Shown here: positions 51,255 to 59,646 of the stretch, one piece after another
How the letters are laid out: every line of letters begins with the position of its first letter
Numbering within the stretch: position 1 is the first letter of the stretch
Source of the DNA: CAG-390 sp045644325
GTDB taxonomy: Bacteria > Bacillota > Clostridia > Oscillospirales > CAG-272
Direction of reading: 5' to 3'
Length of the DNA: 64,000 nucleotides
Assembly: GCA_045644325.1 (NCBI GenBank)
Contig: JAZRGT010000010.1
Location: 114,532-178,531, forward strand
The notes under the pieces: model-generated
The model's input: the letters and a program-made list of their open reading frames with translations, nothing else
What the model was told of the DNA's origin: nothing
Databases searched by the model: none
Made by a program: the position numbers and the translations under genes

Positions 51255-52778
51255 ATGAAAAAGAATTCTACTCTCCTGCGCGTTATCGCAATGATGCTTG
51301 TAGCTATCATGATGCTCTCCGCATTCGTTGCTTGCGCAGAAACCGGTTCGGGTGAAACCACTACCGAGCCTTCCCAAGCGCAGACTCAGGCTCCTACCGA
51401 AGAGTCCACCGCCGATCCCACCAAGGATGCTAACGGCTACCTTAAGGACGATCTTCCCGAAGATCTCAATTACAACGGCAACGAAATCACCCTCCTTGTT
51501 TGGGATGACGTTGAGCACGAGGAATTTGAAGTTGCTTACGAAGACCTCAGCGGCGACATCGTTGAGCAGTCGCTCTACGACAGAAACAGCAAGGTAGAGG
51601 AAAGACTCGGTCTTACTCTCGCGTTCATCCGTATTGACGGTAACGCGGATCACACCAAAGATTGGAACGCTTACGTTAACAACGCTGTTTCCATCAGCGC
51701 AAGAGAATTCGACATCGTTGCAGGTTACTCCCTCTCTGTCACTCTCAATGCAGCAAGCGGTCTTCTCTACAATATGCTTGACGACGAGTGCGAATACCTC
51801 AACTTTGATCAGCCTTGGTGGAGCCAGCTCCTTCTCGATCAGGCTACCTTCGGCGACAACCTCTACTTCGCTTCGGGTGACATTTCCCGTAACGCGCTTG
51901 AGATGATGTACGTTTGCTATGCAAACTCCGATCTTCTCGCTGAATATCAGCTCCAGAACCCCCAGGAAATGGTTGAGAGCGGCGATTGGACTTACGATAA
52001 GTTCTTCGAGATGTGCCAGGGCTTTTACAAGGACGACGGCGACGGCGTAAAGAACTGCGAATCCGAGTCCGGTGACACCTTCGGTTACATTACCTCCGGT
52101 ATCCACGTTGACCCTTGGTTCTACGGTTCGGGCGCAACCATTTGCGAGCGTAACGCAGACGGTGAGATCGTTGAATCTCCCAGCTTCTCCGGCGAGCGTG
52201 TTGCTAACACCCTCAGCAAGCTTTGCGAGTTCCTTGACAGCGAGTACGGTATTTACACCGAGAAGGTTACTCACCAGAAGGCATTCGGTCAGGGCAGAGC
52301 TCTCTTTATGATGGAGCGTGCACGTGTTTCTCACAAGGTTCTTGCACAGAACTACGGCGAGACTCAGTTCGTAATCCTTCCCTGCCCCAAGTATGACAAG
52401 GACCAGGAAAAGTACATCACCGTTATGGGTAACCCCTTCACCCTCTACGCTATCCCCGCTGATATCGAGGATCCCAAGATGGCTTCCGCATTCATCGAGT
52501 GCTTCGCTTCCGAGGGCTTCCGTCAGGTAACTCCCGCCGTATTTGAGATCTCCCTTAAGACCAGATACGTTGCAGACTCGCTCTCCGGCTATATGTACGA
52601 CATTATCAGAGCTAACATCACCTACGACGTAGGACGTCTCTTCTCCGGTTCTCTTATCGGTCAGTCGACCTTCAGAAATGCAGTAGCAGGCGGACAGGTT
52701 TGGGGATCTGTTGCAAAGCAGTCCTCCACCGCTCTCAAGAGAACTCTCAAGACTCTTAACAACGCAATTAACAAGTAA
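51255..52778 (+). CDS. extracellular solute-binding lipoprotein, family 1 type (paralog A)
   Basis: A 507-residue lipoprotein (signal peptide, Cys27 in FVAC), a Thr/Glu/Ser/Pro linker (28-60), then a periplasmic-binding-protein fold similar to family 1 sugar-binding proteins: TLLVWDDVEHEEFE, DRNSKVEERLGL, FDIVAGYS, DQPWWSQLLLDQATFGDNLYF and a C-terminal KMASAFIECFASEG. Paralog B follows directly and is highly similar over the whole length. No permease genes nearby. The ATG at 51255 has AAGGAT upstream; an ATG six codons earlier is inside that ribosome binding site. C-ended codons suggest high expression. Confidence 0.9.
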   Translation: MKKNSTLLRVIAMMLVAIMMLSAFVACAETGSGETTTEPSQAQTQAPTEESTADPTKDANGYLKDDLPEDLNYNGNEITLLVWDDVEHEEFEVAYEDLSGDIVEQSLYDRNSKVEERLGLTLAFIRIDGNADHTKDWNAYVNNAVSISAREFDIVAGYSLSVTLNAASGLLYNMLDDECEYLNFDQPWWSQLLLDQATFGDNLYFASGDISRNALEMMYVCYANSDLLAEYQLQNPQEMVESGDWTYDKFFEMCQGFYKDDGDGVKNCESESGDTFGYITSGIHVDPWFYGSGATICERNADGEIVESPSFSGERVANTLSKLCEFLDSEYGIYTEKVTHQKAFGQGRALFMMERARVSHKVLAQNYGETQFVILPCPKYDKDQEKYITVMGNPFTLYAIPADIEDPKMASAFIECFASEGFRQVTPAVFEISLKTRYVADSLSGYMYDIIRANITYDVGRLFSGSLIGQSTFRNAVAGGQVWGSVAKQSSTALKRTLKTLNNAINK

Positions 52779-52789
52779 TACATATTTAT

Positions 52790-52820
52790 GCCGCAGGTTT
52801 TTCAGCCTGCGGCTTTTTTT
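52790..52820 (+). terminator. terminator after paralog A
   Basis: GCCGCAGG (52790-52797) pairs with CCTGCGGC (52806-52813), then seven T. Confidence 0.92.
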
Positions 52821-52840
52821 GCTGAAATATTTATTGTCTA

Positions 52841-52870
52841 TTGACATCAGAGTATTAAATGTGGTAAAAT
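52841..52870 (+). promoter_or_regulatory. promoter of paralog B
   Basis: TTGACA (52841-52846), 18-base spacer, TAAAAT (52865-52870), ahead of AAAGGAA and the ATG at 52903. Confidence 0.78.
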
Positions 52871-52902
52871 ATAGGTAAATCTTAAGAAAGGAATTTCTTA
52901 CT

Positions 52903-54438
52903 ATGAATACCAAATTTCCCGTACATGCGATCGCGCTTATGCTTTTTGCAATTATGCTTTGCGCTTCCTTTGCGGCTTGTGCCGAAACCAAGGATCCCGA
53001 GATCACTACCGAAGCTCCCTCAGAAGCACTGACCACCGCACCTACAGAAGAGGTGACCACCGCCGCCCCCACCAAGGATGCTAACGGTTATCTCAAGGAT
53101 GATCTCCCCGAGAATCTCAACTTCAATGAAAATATCACACTTCTCGTTTGGGATGACGTTGAGCACGAGGAATTTGAGATCGCCTATGAAAACCTCAGCG
53201 GTGATATAGTTGAGCAGTCGATCTATGACAGAAACAGCAAGGTTGAGCAGAGACTCGGCATAACTATGAGCTTTATCCGCGTAAAAGGTAATACGGATAA
53301 CGTAAAGAACTGGAACGCTTACGTTGGCAATTCGGTTTCCATCAATGCCAAGGAATTCGATATTATCGCAAGCTATTCCGTATCGGTTGCCAAAAACGCT
53401 TCGAGCGGATATCTCTTCAATATGCTTGACGATGAATGCGAATACCTCAATTTTGATCAGCCCTGGTGGTCGGACCTTCTTCTTGAGCAGGCTACTTTCG
53501 GCGACAACCTCTATTTTGCATCCGGCGATATCTCCCGTAATGCACTTGAGATGATGTACGTATGCTTCGTAAACACAAATCTGCTTGAAAAGCACAATCT
53601 TGAAAATCCTCATAATCTTGTTGAATCCAACGATTGGACTTATGAAAAGTTCATCGAAATGTGCAAGGGCATCTATGAGGACACCGACGGTGACGGTAAG
53701 AAGAGTATTTCCAAGGATAGCGGCGATACGTTCGGTTACGTTACTTCAGGTACATACGCGGACGGCTGGTTCTACGGCTCCGGAGCTTCTATCTGCGAAA
53801 AGAACGCAGACGGTGATATCGTAGGCTCGCCTACGTTCTCCGGCGAAAGAGTTGCGAATACGGTATCTATGCTCTGCACTCTTTTCTACAGCAGTGATGA
53901 CGGTATGTACGCATCCGAGGGCGGCGGACCTGCACATCAGAACGCATTCGGTCAGGGACGTCTTCTTTTCATGACGGACCGCGCAAGAGTTTCGCATTAC
54001 AGACTCGCGCCGCTTGACTTTGACGATTTCCTTATCGTTCCCTGCCCCAAGTACGACAAGGATCAGGAAAGATACTACACAACTATGGGTAACCCCTTCA
54101 CCCTTTACGCTATTCCTGCAGATACCGACAACCCCAAGATGGCTTCCGCATTCATCGAGTGCTTTGCTTCCGAGGGATACAGAATAGTCACTCCCGCGGT
54201 ATTTGAGCTTTCTCTCAAGACAAGATACGTCGACGATCCCGTTTCAGCATCTATGTACGATATCATAAGAGAAAATATAGTTTATGATATCGGCCGTCTG
54301 TTCTCTACCGACCTCATCGGTCAGTCTACGTTCAGAAATGCGCTCGCAAACAATCAGACTTGGGGAGCTGTTGCAACTCAGGCAACAAAGGGACTTGACA
54401 AAGCGGTTAAGAAGCTCAACTCAGCACTTAACAAATAA
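52903..54438 (+). CDS. extracellular solute-binding lipoprotein, family 1 type (paralog B)
   Basis: A 511-residue lipoprotein (Cys26 in FAAC, linker rich in Thr/Glu/Pro) that is a tandem duplicate of the preceding gene: the same DANGYLKDDLPE start of the mature domain, TLLVWDDVEHEEFE, NMLDDECEYLNFDQPWW, FGDNLYFASGDISRN and IGQSTFRNA. It differs mainly in the linker, in the loop KGIYEDTDGDGKKSISKDSG, and in less optimised codons, suggesting lower expression than paralog A. Own promoter and terminator. Ligand not known. Confidence 0.9.
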   Translation: MNTKFPVHAIALMLFAIMLCASFAACAETKDPEITTEAPSEALTTAPTEEVTTAAPTKDANGYLKDDLPENLNFNENITLLVWDDVEHEEFEIAYENLSGDIVEQSIYDRNSKVEQRLGITMSFIRVKGNTDNVKNWNAYVGNSVSINAKEFDIIASYSVSVAKNASSGYLFNMLDDECEYLNFDQPWWSDLLLEQATFGDNLYFASGDISRNALEMMYVCFVNTNLLEKHNLENPHNLVESNDWTYEKFIEMCKGIYEDTDGDGKKSISKDSGDTFGYVTSGTYADGWFYGSGASICEKNADGDIVGSPTFSGERVANTVSMLCTLFYSSDDGMYASEGGGPAHQNAFGQGRLLFMTDRARVSHYRLAPLDFDDFLIVPCPKYDKDQERYYTTMGNPFTLYAIPADTDNPKMASAFIECFASEGYRIVTPAVFELSLKTRYVDDPVSASMYDIIRENIVYDIGRLFSTDLIGQSTFRNALANNQTWGAVATQATKGLDKAVKKLNSALNK

Positions 54439-54444
54439 TATTTT

Positions 54445-54478
54445 TCCGCAAGTTCTTTAGGGGACTTGCGGATTTTTT
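54445..54478 (+). terminator. terminator after paralog B
   Basis: TCCGCAAGT (54445-54453) pairs with ACTTGCGGA (54464-54472), then six T. Confidence 0.92.
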
Positions 54479-54489
54479 GTGTTTTTATA

Positions 54490-54518
54490 TAGACAAATCA
54501 AAAAAAATGTGATATAAT
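54490..54518 (+). promoter_or_regulatory. promoter of the MBL-gltX-glnS unit
   Basis: TAGACA (54490-54495), 17-base spacer ending TGA, TATAAT (54513-54518). Confidence 0.78.
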
Positions 54519-54547
54519 ATTATATCTATGTAATTATGAGGGGTATT

Positions 54548-55162
54548 ATGGATATTATTAAGCTTAAAGGACTTTCTTACGCCTCAAATTCATACGTCAT
54601 TATCTCGGGCGGTGACGGAGCGGTAGTTGACCCTTCCATTGACGTCAAGGAGATAATGAACGCACTTAACGGCGCGAAGCTGAGGTATATTCTTCTCACT
54701 CACGGTCATTTTGATCACATACTCAAGCTCGACGCGCTTAAGTGTGCGACCGGGGCGGAGATATGTATTCACGCAAGCGACTCTGCAATGCTGACCGATC
54801 CCGAGCTTAATGCATCCGAGTTTTTCGGTCTCGAATTCGTTTCCCTCGGTGCTGACAGAACGCTTGAGGATGGGGATAAGCTCCCACTCGGGCGCGAGAT
54901 CATTGAGGTTGTGCACACACCGGGACACACTCCCGGCTCGGTCTGCTTTGATTGCGGATACGATCTCATTTGCGGAGATACGCTTTTCACCTCGGGCTAC
55001 GGTAGATACGATCTTCCGGGAGGTGATTCGAGAGTGCTTTTCCACTCTCTCAAAAAGCTTGCCGACCGTCAGGATAACCCGATGATACACCCCGGTCACG
55101 GTGCATCGTGCTCGCTCGCGGATGCTGACGTGATCCGCGCGATCAGACATCAAAATTTTTAA
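54548..55162 (+). CDS. MBL-fold metallo-hydrolase (glyoxalase II-like)
   Basis: A 204-residue metallo-beta-lactamase-fold hydrolase with the complete two-metal set: THGHFDH, HTPGHTPGS, ICGDTLF (bridging Asp) and IHPGHG. Length and motifs fit the small YcbL/glyoxalase II-like group of Firmicutes. The ATG at 54548 follows GAGGGG; an earlier ATG four codons upstream lies over that site. It is followed 32 bases later by gltX. Substrate is undetermined. Confidence 0.9.
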   Translation: MDIIKLKGLSYASNSYVIISGGDGAVVDPSIDVKEIMNALNGAKLRYILLTHGHFDHILKLDALKCATGAEICIHASDSAMLTDPELNASEFFGLEFVSLGADRTLEDGDKLPLGREIIEVVHTPGHTPGSVCFDCGYDLICGDTLFTSGYGRYDLPGGDSRVLFHSLKKLADRQDNPMIHPGHGASCSLADADVIRAIRHQNF

Positions 55163-55194
55163 AATACAAATCTAAATTATAAAGGAATTCAAAA

Positions 55195-56883
55195 ATGGAC
55201 TACAAGCTTCTTTCCGAACTTTTATTCCCTAACGTTACAACGACTCCCGAGGAGCTCGAGGAAAAGTATCCTCCCCGTAATCTTCCCGAGGGCGCAAAGG
55301 TAACGAGATTTGCTCCCAGCCCCACGGGTTACGTTCACCTCGGCGGTGTTTACCAGACCATGGTTGGCGAGCGTCTTGCACATCAGTCGGGCGGCGTTTT
55401 CTTCCTCCGTATTGAGGATACAGACGCAAAGCGCGAAATCCCCGGCGCAGCTGAAAATCTTATCAAAACACTCGCTCACTACGGCATCAACTTTGACGAA
55501 GGCGCAACCGTTGACGCTGACGGTAAGGTCATAGACAACGGTAATTACGGCCCCTACAAGCAGAGCGAGCGCGCTCACATTTATCACGTTTACGCTAAAA
55601 AGCTCGTTGCAGAAGGCAAGGCTTACCCCTGTTTCACCACCGACGAGGAGCTTGCCGTACTCGAAGCAACCGATAAGAAGGCTGAAGTAAAGGCTAAAGA
55701 ATGGACCGAGGATGCTGCTGCCGAGCAGAAGGCGGCTATGCTCAAGATGCGTGAGTTCACCATTGAGGACGTTCAGAAAAATCTTGAAGCGGGCAACAAG
55801 TTCGTGCTCCGTATTCTCGCCGACGGCGATCCCGATAAGAAGACTCCCTTCGGCGATCTTGTAAAGGGCAAGCTTGAGATTCCCGAGAATGACGAGGACT
55901 TTGTTCTTCTCAAGAGCGATGGAATTCCTACCTATCACTTCGCGCACGCAGTTGACGATCACCTTATGAGAACCACTCACGTTATCCGCGGCGAGGAATG
56001 GCTTCCCAGCGTTGCAAAGCATATTATGCTTTTCCGCTATCTCGGATTCAAGCTTCCCAAATATCTGCACACCGCGCAGATCATGCAGCTTGATGAAAAC
56101 GGTAACAAGAAGAAGCTCTCAAAGCGCGATCTCGGTGCAAATATGAGCGACTATTCCCGTCTCGGCTACGCACCCGAGGCAGTTGCCGAGTACCTTCTCA
56201 CCGTTCTCAACTCCAACTTTGAGGAGTGGCGTCTCGGTAATGCGGACAAGCCCTACACCGATTTCAAATTCAACATCAACAAGATGAGTGTTTCGGGTTG
56301 TCTCTTTGATATCGTAAAGCTCGGAGACGTTTCGAAGAACGTAGTTTCCAAGATGACTGCGGAGCAGGTTTATAATTACCTTGTCGAGTGGGCAAAGGAA
56401 TACGATGCTGATTTCGGAGCAAAGCTTGAGGCTGATCCCGATTACGCTAAGGCAATCCTTTCGATCGGACGCGGCGGAAAGAAGCCCCGTAAGGACTTCG
56501 GACGTTGGGATGAAGTCAAGGCGTTCATCAACTTCTTCTACGATGATTACTATACCGTTATAGATCAGATTCCCGAGACCTTTGACAAGGCTGACGTTAA
56601 GGCAGCTCTTGAGAAATTCGCGGATACGCTTGATATGGCTGACGATTCGAACGGTTGGTTTGAAAAGATCAAGGCTATCGCTGAGTCGCTCGGTTTTGCT
56701 ACCGATATGAAGCAGTATAAGGCTACTCCCGAAGCATTCAAGGGTAGCGTTGCTGATATCAGTATGTTCGTCCGTGTTGCTATCACGGGTAAGATGAACG
56801 CTCCCGATCTTTTCACCGTAATTCAGATCATCGGTTACGACCGCATTGTTGCGCGCGTTAGAGAATTTGCAAACAATCTTTGA
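55195..56883 (+). CDS. gltX: glutamate-tRNA ligase
   Basis: A 562-residue class I synthetase: PSPTGYVHLGG (41-51, HIGH equivalent), RIEDTDAKRE, HVIRGEEWLPS and KLSKRD (307-312). It is longer than the usual 480-500 residues owing to a ~35-residue N-terminal extension and insertions in the catalytic domain, a form seen in some Clostridia. With glnS next door, it is probably a discriminating enzyme that charges only tRNA-Glu (inference). C-ended codon use suggests high expression. Confidence 0.95.
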   Translation: MDYKLLSELLFPNVTTTPEELEEKYPPRNLPEGAKVTRFAPSPTGYVHLGGVYQTMVGERLAHQSGGVFFLRIEDTDAKREIPGAAENLIKTLAHYGINFDEGATVDADGKVIDNGNYGPYKQSERAHIYHVYAKKLVAEGKAYPCFTTDEELAVLEATDKKAEVKAKEWTEDAAAEQKAAMLKMREFTIEDVQKNLEAGNKFVLRILADGDPDKKTPFGDLVKGKLEIPENDEDFVLLKSDGIPTYHFAHAVDDHLMRTTHVIRGEEWLPSVAKHIMLFRYLGFKLPKYLHTAQIMQLDENGNKKKLSKRDLGANMSDYSRLGYAPEAVAEYLLTVLNSNFEEWRLGNADKPYTDFKFNINKMSVSGCLFDIVKLGDVSKNVVSKMTAEQVYNYLVEWAKEYDADFGAKLEADPDYAKAILSIGRGGKKPRKDFGRWDEVKAFINFFYDDYYTVIDQIPETFDKADVKAALEKFADTLDMADDSNGWFEKIKAIAESLGFATDMKQYKATPEAFKGSVADISMFVRVAITGKMNAPDLFTVIQIIGYDRIVARVREFANNL

Positions 56884-56899
56884 AAGTGAGAATAAGGCT

Positions 56900-58561
56900 A
56901 TGAATGAAGAAAAAGTAATTGCCGGCAATTTTATTCACGATATTATCGACGAGGATCTTGAACTGAATCCCGGTCTGAAGATCCACACCCGTTTTCCACC
57001 CGAGCCCAACGGTTACCTTCACATCGGTTCGGCAAAGGCTATCAGAATCAACACTCAGGTTGCAAAGAAGTATAATGGACTTTTCAACCTCCGCTATGAT
57101 GATACCAACCCCGTAAAGGAAGATGACGAATACGTAAGATCCATCTACGAGGATCTCAAATGGCTCGGTTGCGAGCCGAACGGCGGCGTATTCTACGGCT
57201 CCGACTATTTCGAGAAGTGCTACGAGTTTGCAGTACAGCTCATTAAGGATGGCAAGGCGTACGTTTGCGACCTTACCGCAGAGGAAATGCGCGAGTACCG
57301 CGGTTCTCTCACCGTTCCCGGAAAGAACTCTCCCTACCGTGACCGCTCGGTTGAGGAAAACCTCGATCTCTTTGAGAGAATGAAGAACGGCGAATTTGAG
57401 GATGGAACTCATACTCTTCGTGCGAAGATCGATATGGCGTCTCCCAATATGAATATGCGTGACCCCGCGATCTACCGTATCGTTCACACCTCTCACCACC
57501 GTCAGGGCAACAAGTGGTGCATCTATCCCCTCTACGACTACGCTCATCCGATTCAGGACGCTCTCGAGGGAATTACCCACTCGCTCTGCTCTCTCGAATT
57601 CGAGAACCACCGCCCTCTCTACGATTGGGTAGTCGAGAACATCGGTTTTGATCCCAAGCCGAAGCAGAGAGAGTTTGCACGTCTTAACGTAACTCACACC
57701 GTAATGAGCAAGCGTTATCTCCGCCAGCTCGTTGAGACCGGTCTTGTTGACGGTTGGGACGACCCCAGAATGCCCACTCTTTGCGGTCTCCGCAGACGCG
57801 GATACACTCCCGAAGCGATCTTTGATTTCGTTGACCGTGCGGGCGTTGCAAAAGCGTACAGCGTAGTTGATATCGAGCTTCTCGAGCATTGCATCCGTGA
57901 GGAGCTTAACGCAACCGCAGCAAGAAGAATTGCTGTTATGAAGCCCGTAAAGCTTGTTGTTGACAACTATCCCGAGGATAAAGTTGAATATTTTGAGGTT
58001 TCCAACAATCCTCAGAACCCCGAAGCGGGAACAAGAAAGATCCCCTTCACAAAGAACATCGTTATCGACGCCGACGACTTTGCGGCTGTACCGCCTCCCA
58101 AGTTCTTCCGCCTCAAGCCCGAGGGCGAGGTAAGACTTATGGGTGCTTACATCGTTAAGTGCGGCGAGATCGAGTACAATGCTGACGGAACTGTTAATAC
58201 TATTCACGTTACTGCAGATCTTGAGTCGGGCAACGGCAATCCCGTTGACGGCAGAAAGATCAAGGGCACCATTCATTGGCTCTCTTCTGATTATGCACAG
58301 AAGGCTGATGTTATGCTCTACGATCACCTCTTCACCCTTGAGAACGTCGACGATATGCCCGAGGGCAAGACCTACAACGATTATCTCAATCCCGAGTCCG
58401 CTATCAAGCTTGAGGGATGTATGATCGAGCCCGCGCTCGGCGAGGCTGAGGCAGGCGACCGCTTCCAGTTCGTTCGCAACGGCTATTATGTAAAGGACAC
58501 GAAGAATGCTAATACCTTCAACCGTATCGTTGGTCTTAAGGACAGCTTCCCTAAAAAATAA
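56900..58561 (+). CDS. glnS: glutamine-tRNA ligase
   Basis: A 553-residue GlnS: FPPEPNGYLHIGSAKA (HIGS at 41-44), RYDDTNP, the VMSKRYL signature (268-274) and the C-terminal double beta-barrel anticodon-binding domain. Length equals the E. coli enzyme. Most Firmicutes lack GlnS and use GatCAB; its presence beside gltX points to direct glutaminylation. The ATG at 56900 follows AAGG, 16 bases after gltX; an in-frame start inside gltX was rejected. Confidence 0.96.
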   Translation: MNEEKVIAGNFIHDIIDEDLELNPGLKIHTRFPPEPNGYLHIGSAKAIRINTQVAKKYNGLFNLRYDDTNPVKEDDEYVRSIYEDLKWLGCEPNGGVFYGSDYFEKCYEFAVQLIKDGKAYVCDLTAEEMREYRGSLTVPGKNSPYRDRSVEENLDLFERMKNGEFEDGTHTLRAKIDMASPNMNMRDPAIYRIVHTSHHRQGNKWCIYPLYDYAHPIQDALEGITHSLCSLEFENHRPLYDWVVENIGFDPKPKQREFARLNVTHTVMSKRYLRQLVETGLVDGWDDPRMPTLCGLRRRGYTPEAIFDFVDRAGVAKAYSVVDIELLEHCIREELNATAARRIAVMKPVKLVVDNYPEDKVEYFEVSNNPQNPEAGTRKIPFTKNIVIDADDFAAVPPPKFFRLKPEGEVRLMGAYIVKCGEIEYNADGTVNTIHVTADLESGNGNPVDGRKIKGTIHWLSSDYAQKADVMLYDHLFTLENVDDMPEGKTYNDYLNPESAIKLEGCMIEPALGEAEAGDRFQFVRNGYYVKDTKNANTFNRIVGLKDSFPKK

Positions 58562-58862
58562 TATCCGATTTTTGCTTGAAAACAAGATAATAATACTGTT
58601 TGTGCTCGTTTATCTGCTCATTATTTCGGTAGTTGCTTTTGCTGTAACGGTTTACGACAAATGGGCTGCGGTAAAAAGACCTCAGGAGAGAACGCGCGAA
58701 AGCACGCTCTTACTTCTGTCGGCGCTCGGAGGCTCGATCGCTATGCTTTTTACGATGCTCGGCATCAGACACAAAACCAAGCATTTGAAATTTATGCTCG
58801 GCATTCCGCTTATAATTTTACTCCAGCTTGCGCTGACGGCGGCGGTATTATTTCTTATCTGA
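58506..58862 (+). CDS. DUF1294 family membrane protein
   Basis: A protein of up to 118 residues with the DUF1294 pattern: YDKWAAVKRPQERTRESTLLLLSALGG (in part), then FRHKTKH-like IRHKTKHLKFMLGIP and two membrane helices (about 30-52 and 92-116). Two starts are possible: ATG 58506, with AAAGGA eight bases before it but overlapping glnS by 56 bases, or TTG 58572, without a ribosome binding site but closer to the family's usual start. I prefer 58506. Function unknown. Confidence 0.75.
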   Translation: MLIPSTVSLVLRTASLKNNIRFLLENKIIILFVLVYLLIISVVAFAVTVYDKWAAVKRPQERTRESTLLLLSALGGSIAMLFTMLGIRHKTKHLKFMLGIPLIILLQLALTAAVLFLI

Positions 58863-58878
58863 CGCAGGAGAACACTAA

Positions 58879-59094
58879 ATGGATCAGAAAAAACTCGACA
58901 GAATCAACGAGCTCGCGAGAAAGTCGAAGGTTGAAGAGCTGACCGAGGATGAAAAGCTTGAACAAAAAGCACTGCGCGAGGAATACATTCGCGATTTTCG
59001 CGCATCGATGAGAGGTATTCTCAACAATACTACCATCGTTTCTCCCGACGGTTCAAAGGAAAATCTTTCGGGCAGAGCAAAGAAAAACAATTAA
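58879..59094 (+). CDS. DUF896 (YnzC family) small protein
   Basis: A 71-residue charged helical protein of the DUF896/YnzC family: IxRINELARKSKVEELTEDEKLEQ, LREEYIRDFRASMRG. In Bacillus YnzC lies in the SOS operon yneA-yneB-ynzC; here it follows DUF1294 by 16 bases and ends the unit at a strong terminator. Function unknown. Confidence 0.92.
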   Translation: MDQKKLDRINELARKSKVEELTEDEKLEQKALREEYIRDFRASMRGILNNTTIVSPDGSKENLSGRAKKNN

Positions 59095-59100
59095 TTTTTA

Positions 59101-59128
59101 TGTCCCGACGAAGGTCGGGACATTTTTT
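59101..59128 (+). terminator. terminator after the DUF896 gene
   Basis: TGTCCCGAC (59101-59109) pairs with GTCGGGACA (59114-59122), GAAG tetraloop, six T. Confidence 0.95.
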
Positions 59129-59139
59129 AGATTTCGTAC

Positions 59140-59168
59140 TTTACTTTTGGGGAAAAATATGATATACT
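59140..59168 (+). promoter_or_regulatory. promoter of tsaE-tsaB-rpiB-ispD-ispF-rpe
   Basis: TTTACT (59140-59145), 17-base spacer ending TGA, TATACT (59163-59168), 31 bases before the tsaE start. Confidence 0.7.
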
Positions 59169-59198
59169 ATTTATATATGTAAAATTGACGGTAGAAAA

Positions 59199-59642
59199 AT
59201 GGAAAATTTGATTTACGAAAGAGATGCTTTCTCGCCCGCGGATACTTCGGCGGCGGGAGCGTATTTGGCAGAATTGATATTAAAGGACGGTTCTCTGCCC
59301 CGATTCGTTGCGCTTCGCGGAGATCTTGGTGCGGGAAAGACAGAGTTTTCACGCGGATTTGCTTCGGTTGCTTCTCCCGGAAGCACGGTCAAGTCACCGA
59401 CTTACGCGCTTGTGAATGAATACAAAAAAGGCAAGATACCGATCTTTCATTTCGATATTTACAGACTTGCCGACGAGGATGATCTGTATTCAACGGGATA
59501 CTTCGATTATTTAGAGCGCGGAATTTGTTTGGTAGAATGGTTTGAGAACATTCCCGAATGTCTGCCGGATGAATATTTTGAGGTTATTATAGACAAGATC
59601 AATGACGGTGAGGCGCGTCACATTTCAGTCTATTTGAGGTAA
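59199..59642 (+). CDS. tsaE: tRNA threonylcarbamoyladenosine biosynthesis ATPase TsaE
   Basis: A 147-residue P-loop protein: RGDLGAGKTEFSRGF (Walker A), SPTYALVNEY and FHFDIYRL (Walker B-like), as in TsaE. It drives the TsaB-TsaD complex that forms t6A37 in tRNAs reading ANN codons. No clear ribosome binding site precedes the ATG. TsaB follows after 4 bases. Confidence 0.95.
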   Translation: MENLIYERDAFSPADTSAAGAYLAELILKDGSLPRFVALRGDLGAGKTEFSRGFASVASPGSTVKSPTYALVNEYKKGKIPIFHFDIYRLADEDDLYSTGYFDYLERGICLVEWFENIPECLPDEYFEVIIDKINDGEARHISVYLR

Positions 59643-59646
59643 TGTA

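Noticed and set aside
51093..53075. Long minus-strand open frame opposite the binding protein gene (about 660 codons)
   Set aside because: It mirrors a gene with strongly C-ended codons, which leaves few stops on the opposite strand; low-complexity translation, no ribosome binding site or family match.
56858..58585. Long minus-strand open frame opposite glnS (about 575 codons)
   Set aside because: Same codon-bias shadow effect; the plus-strand frame is clearly GlnS.
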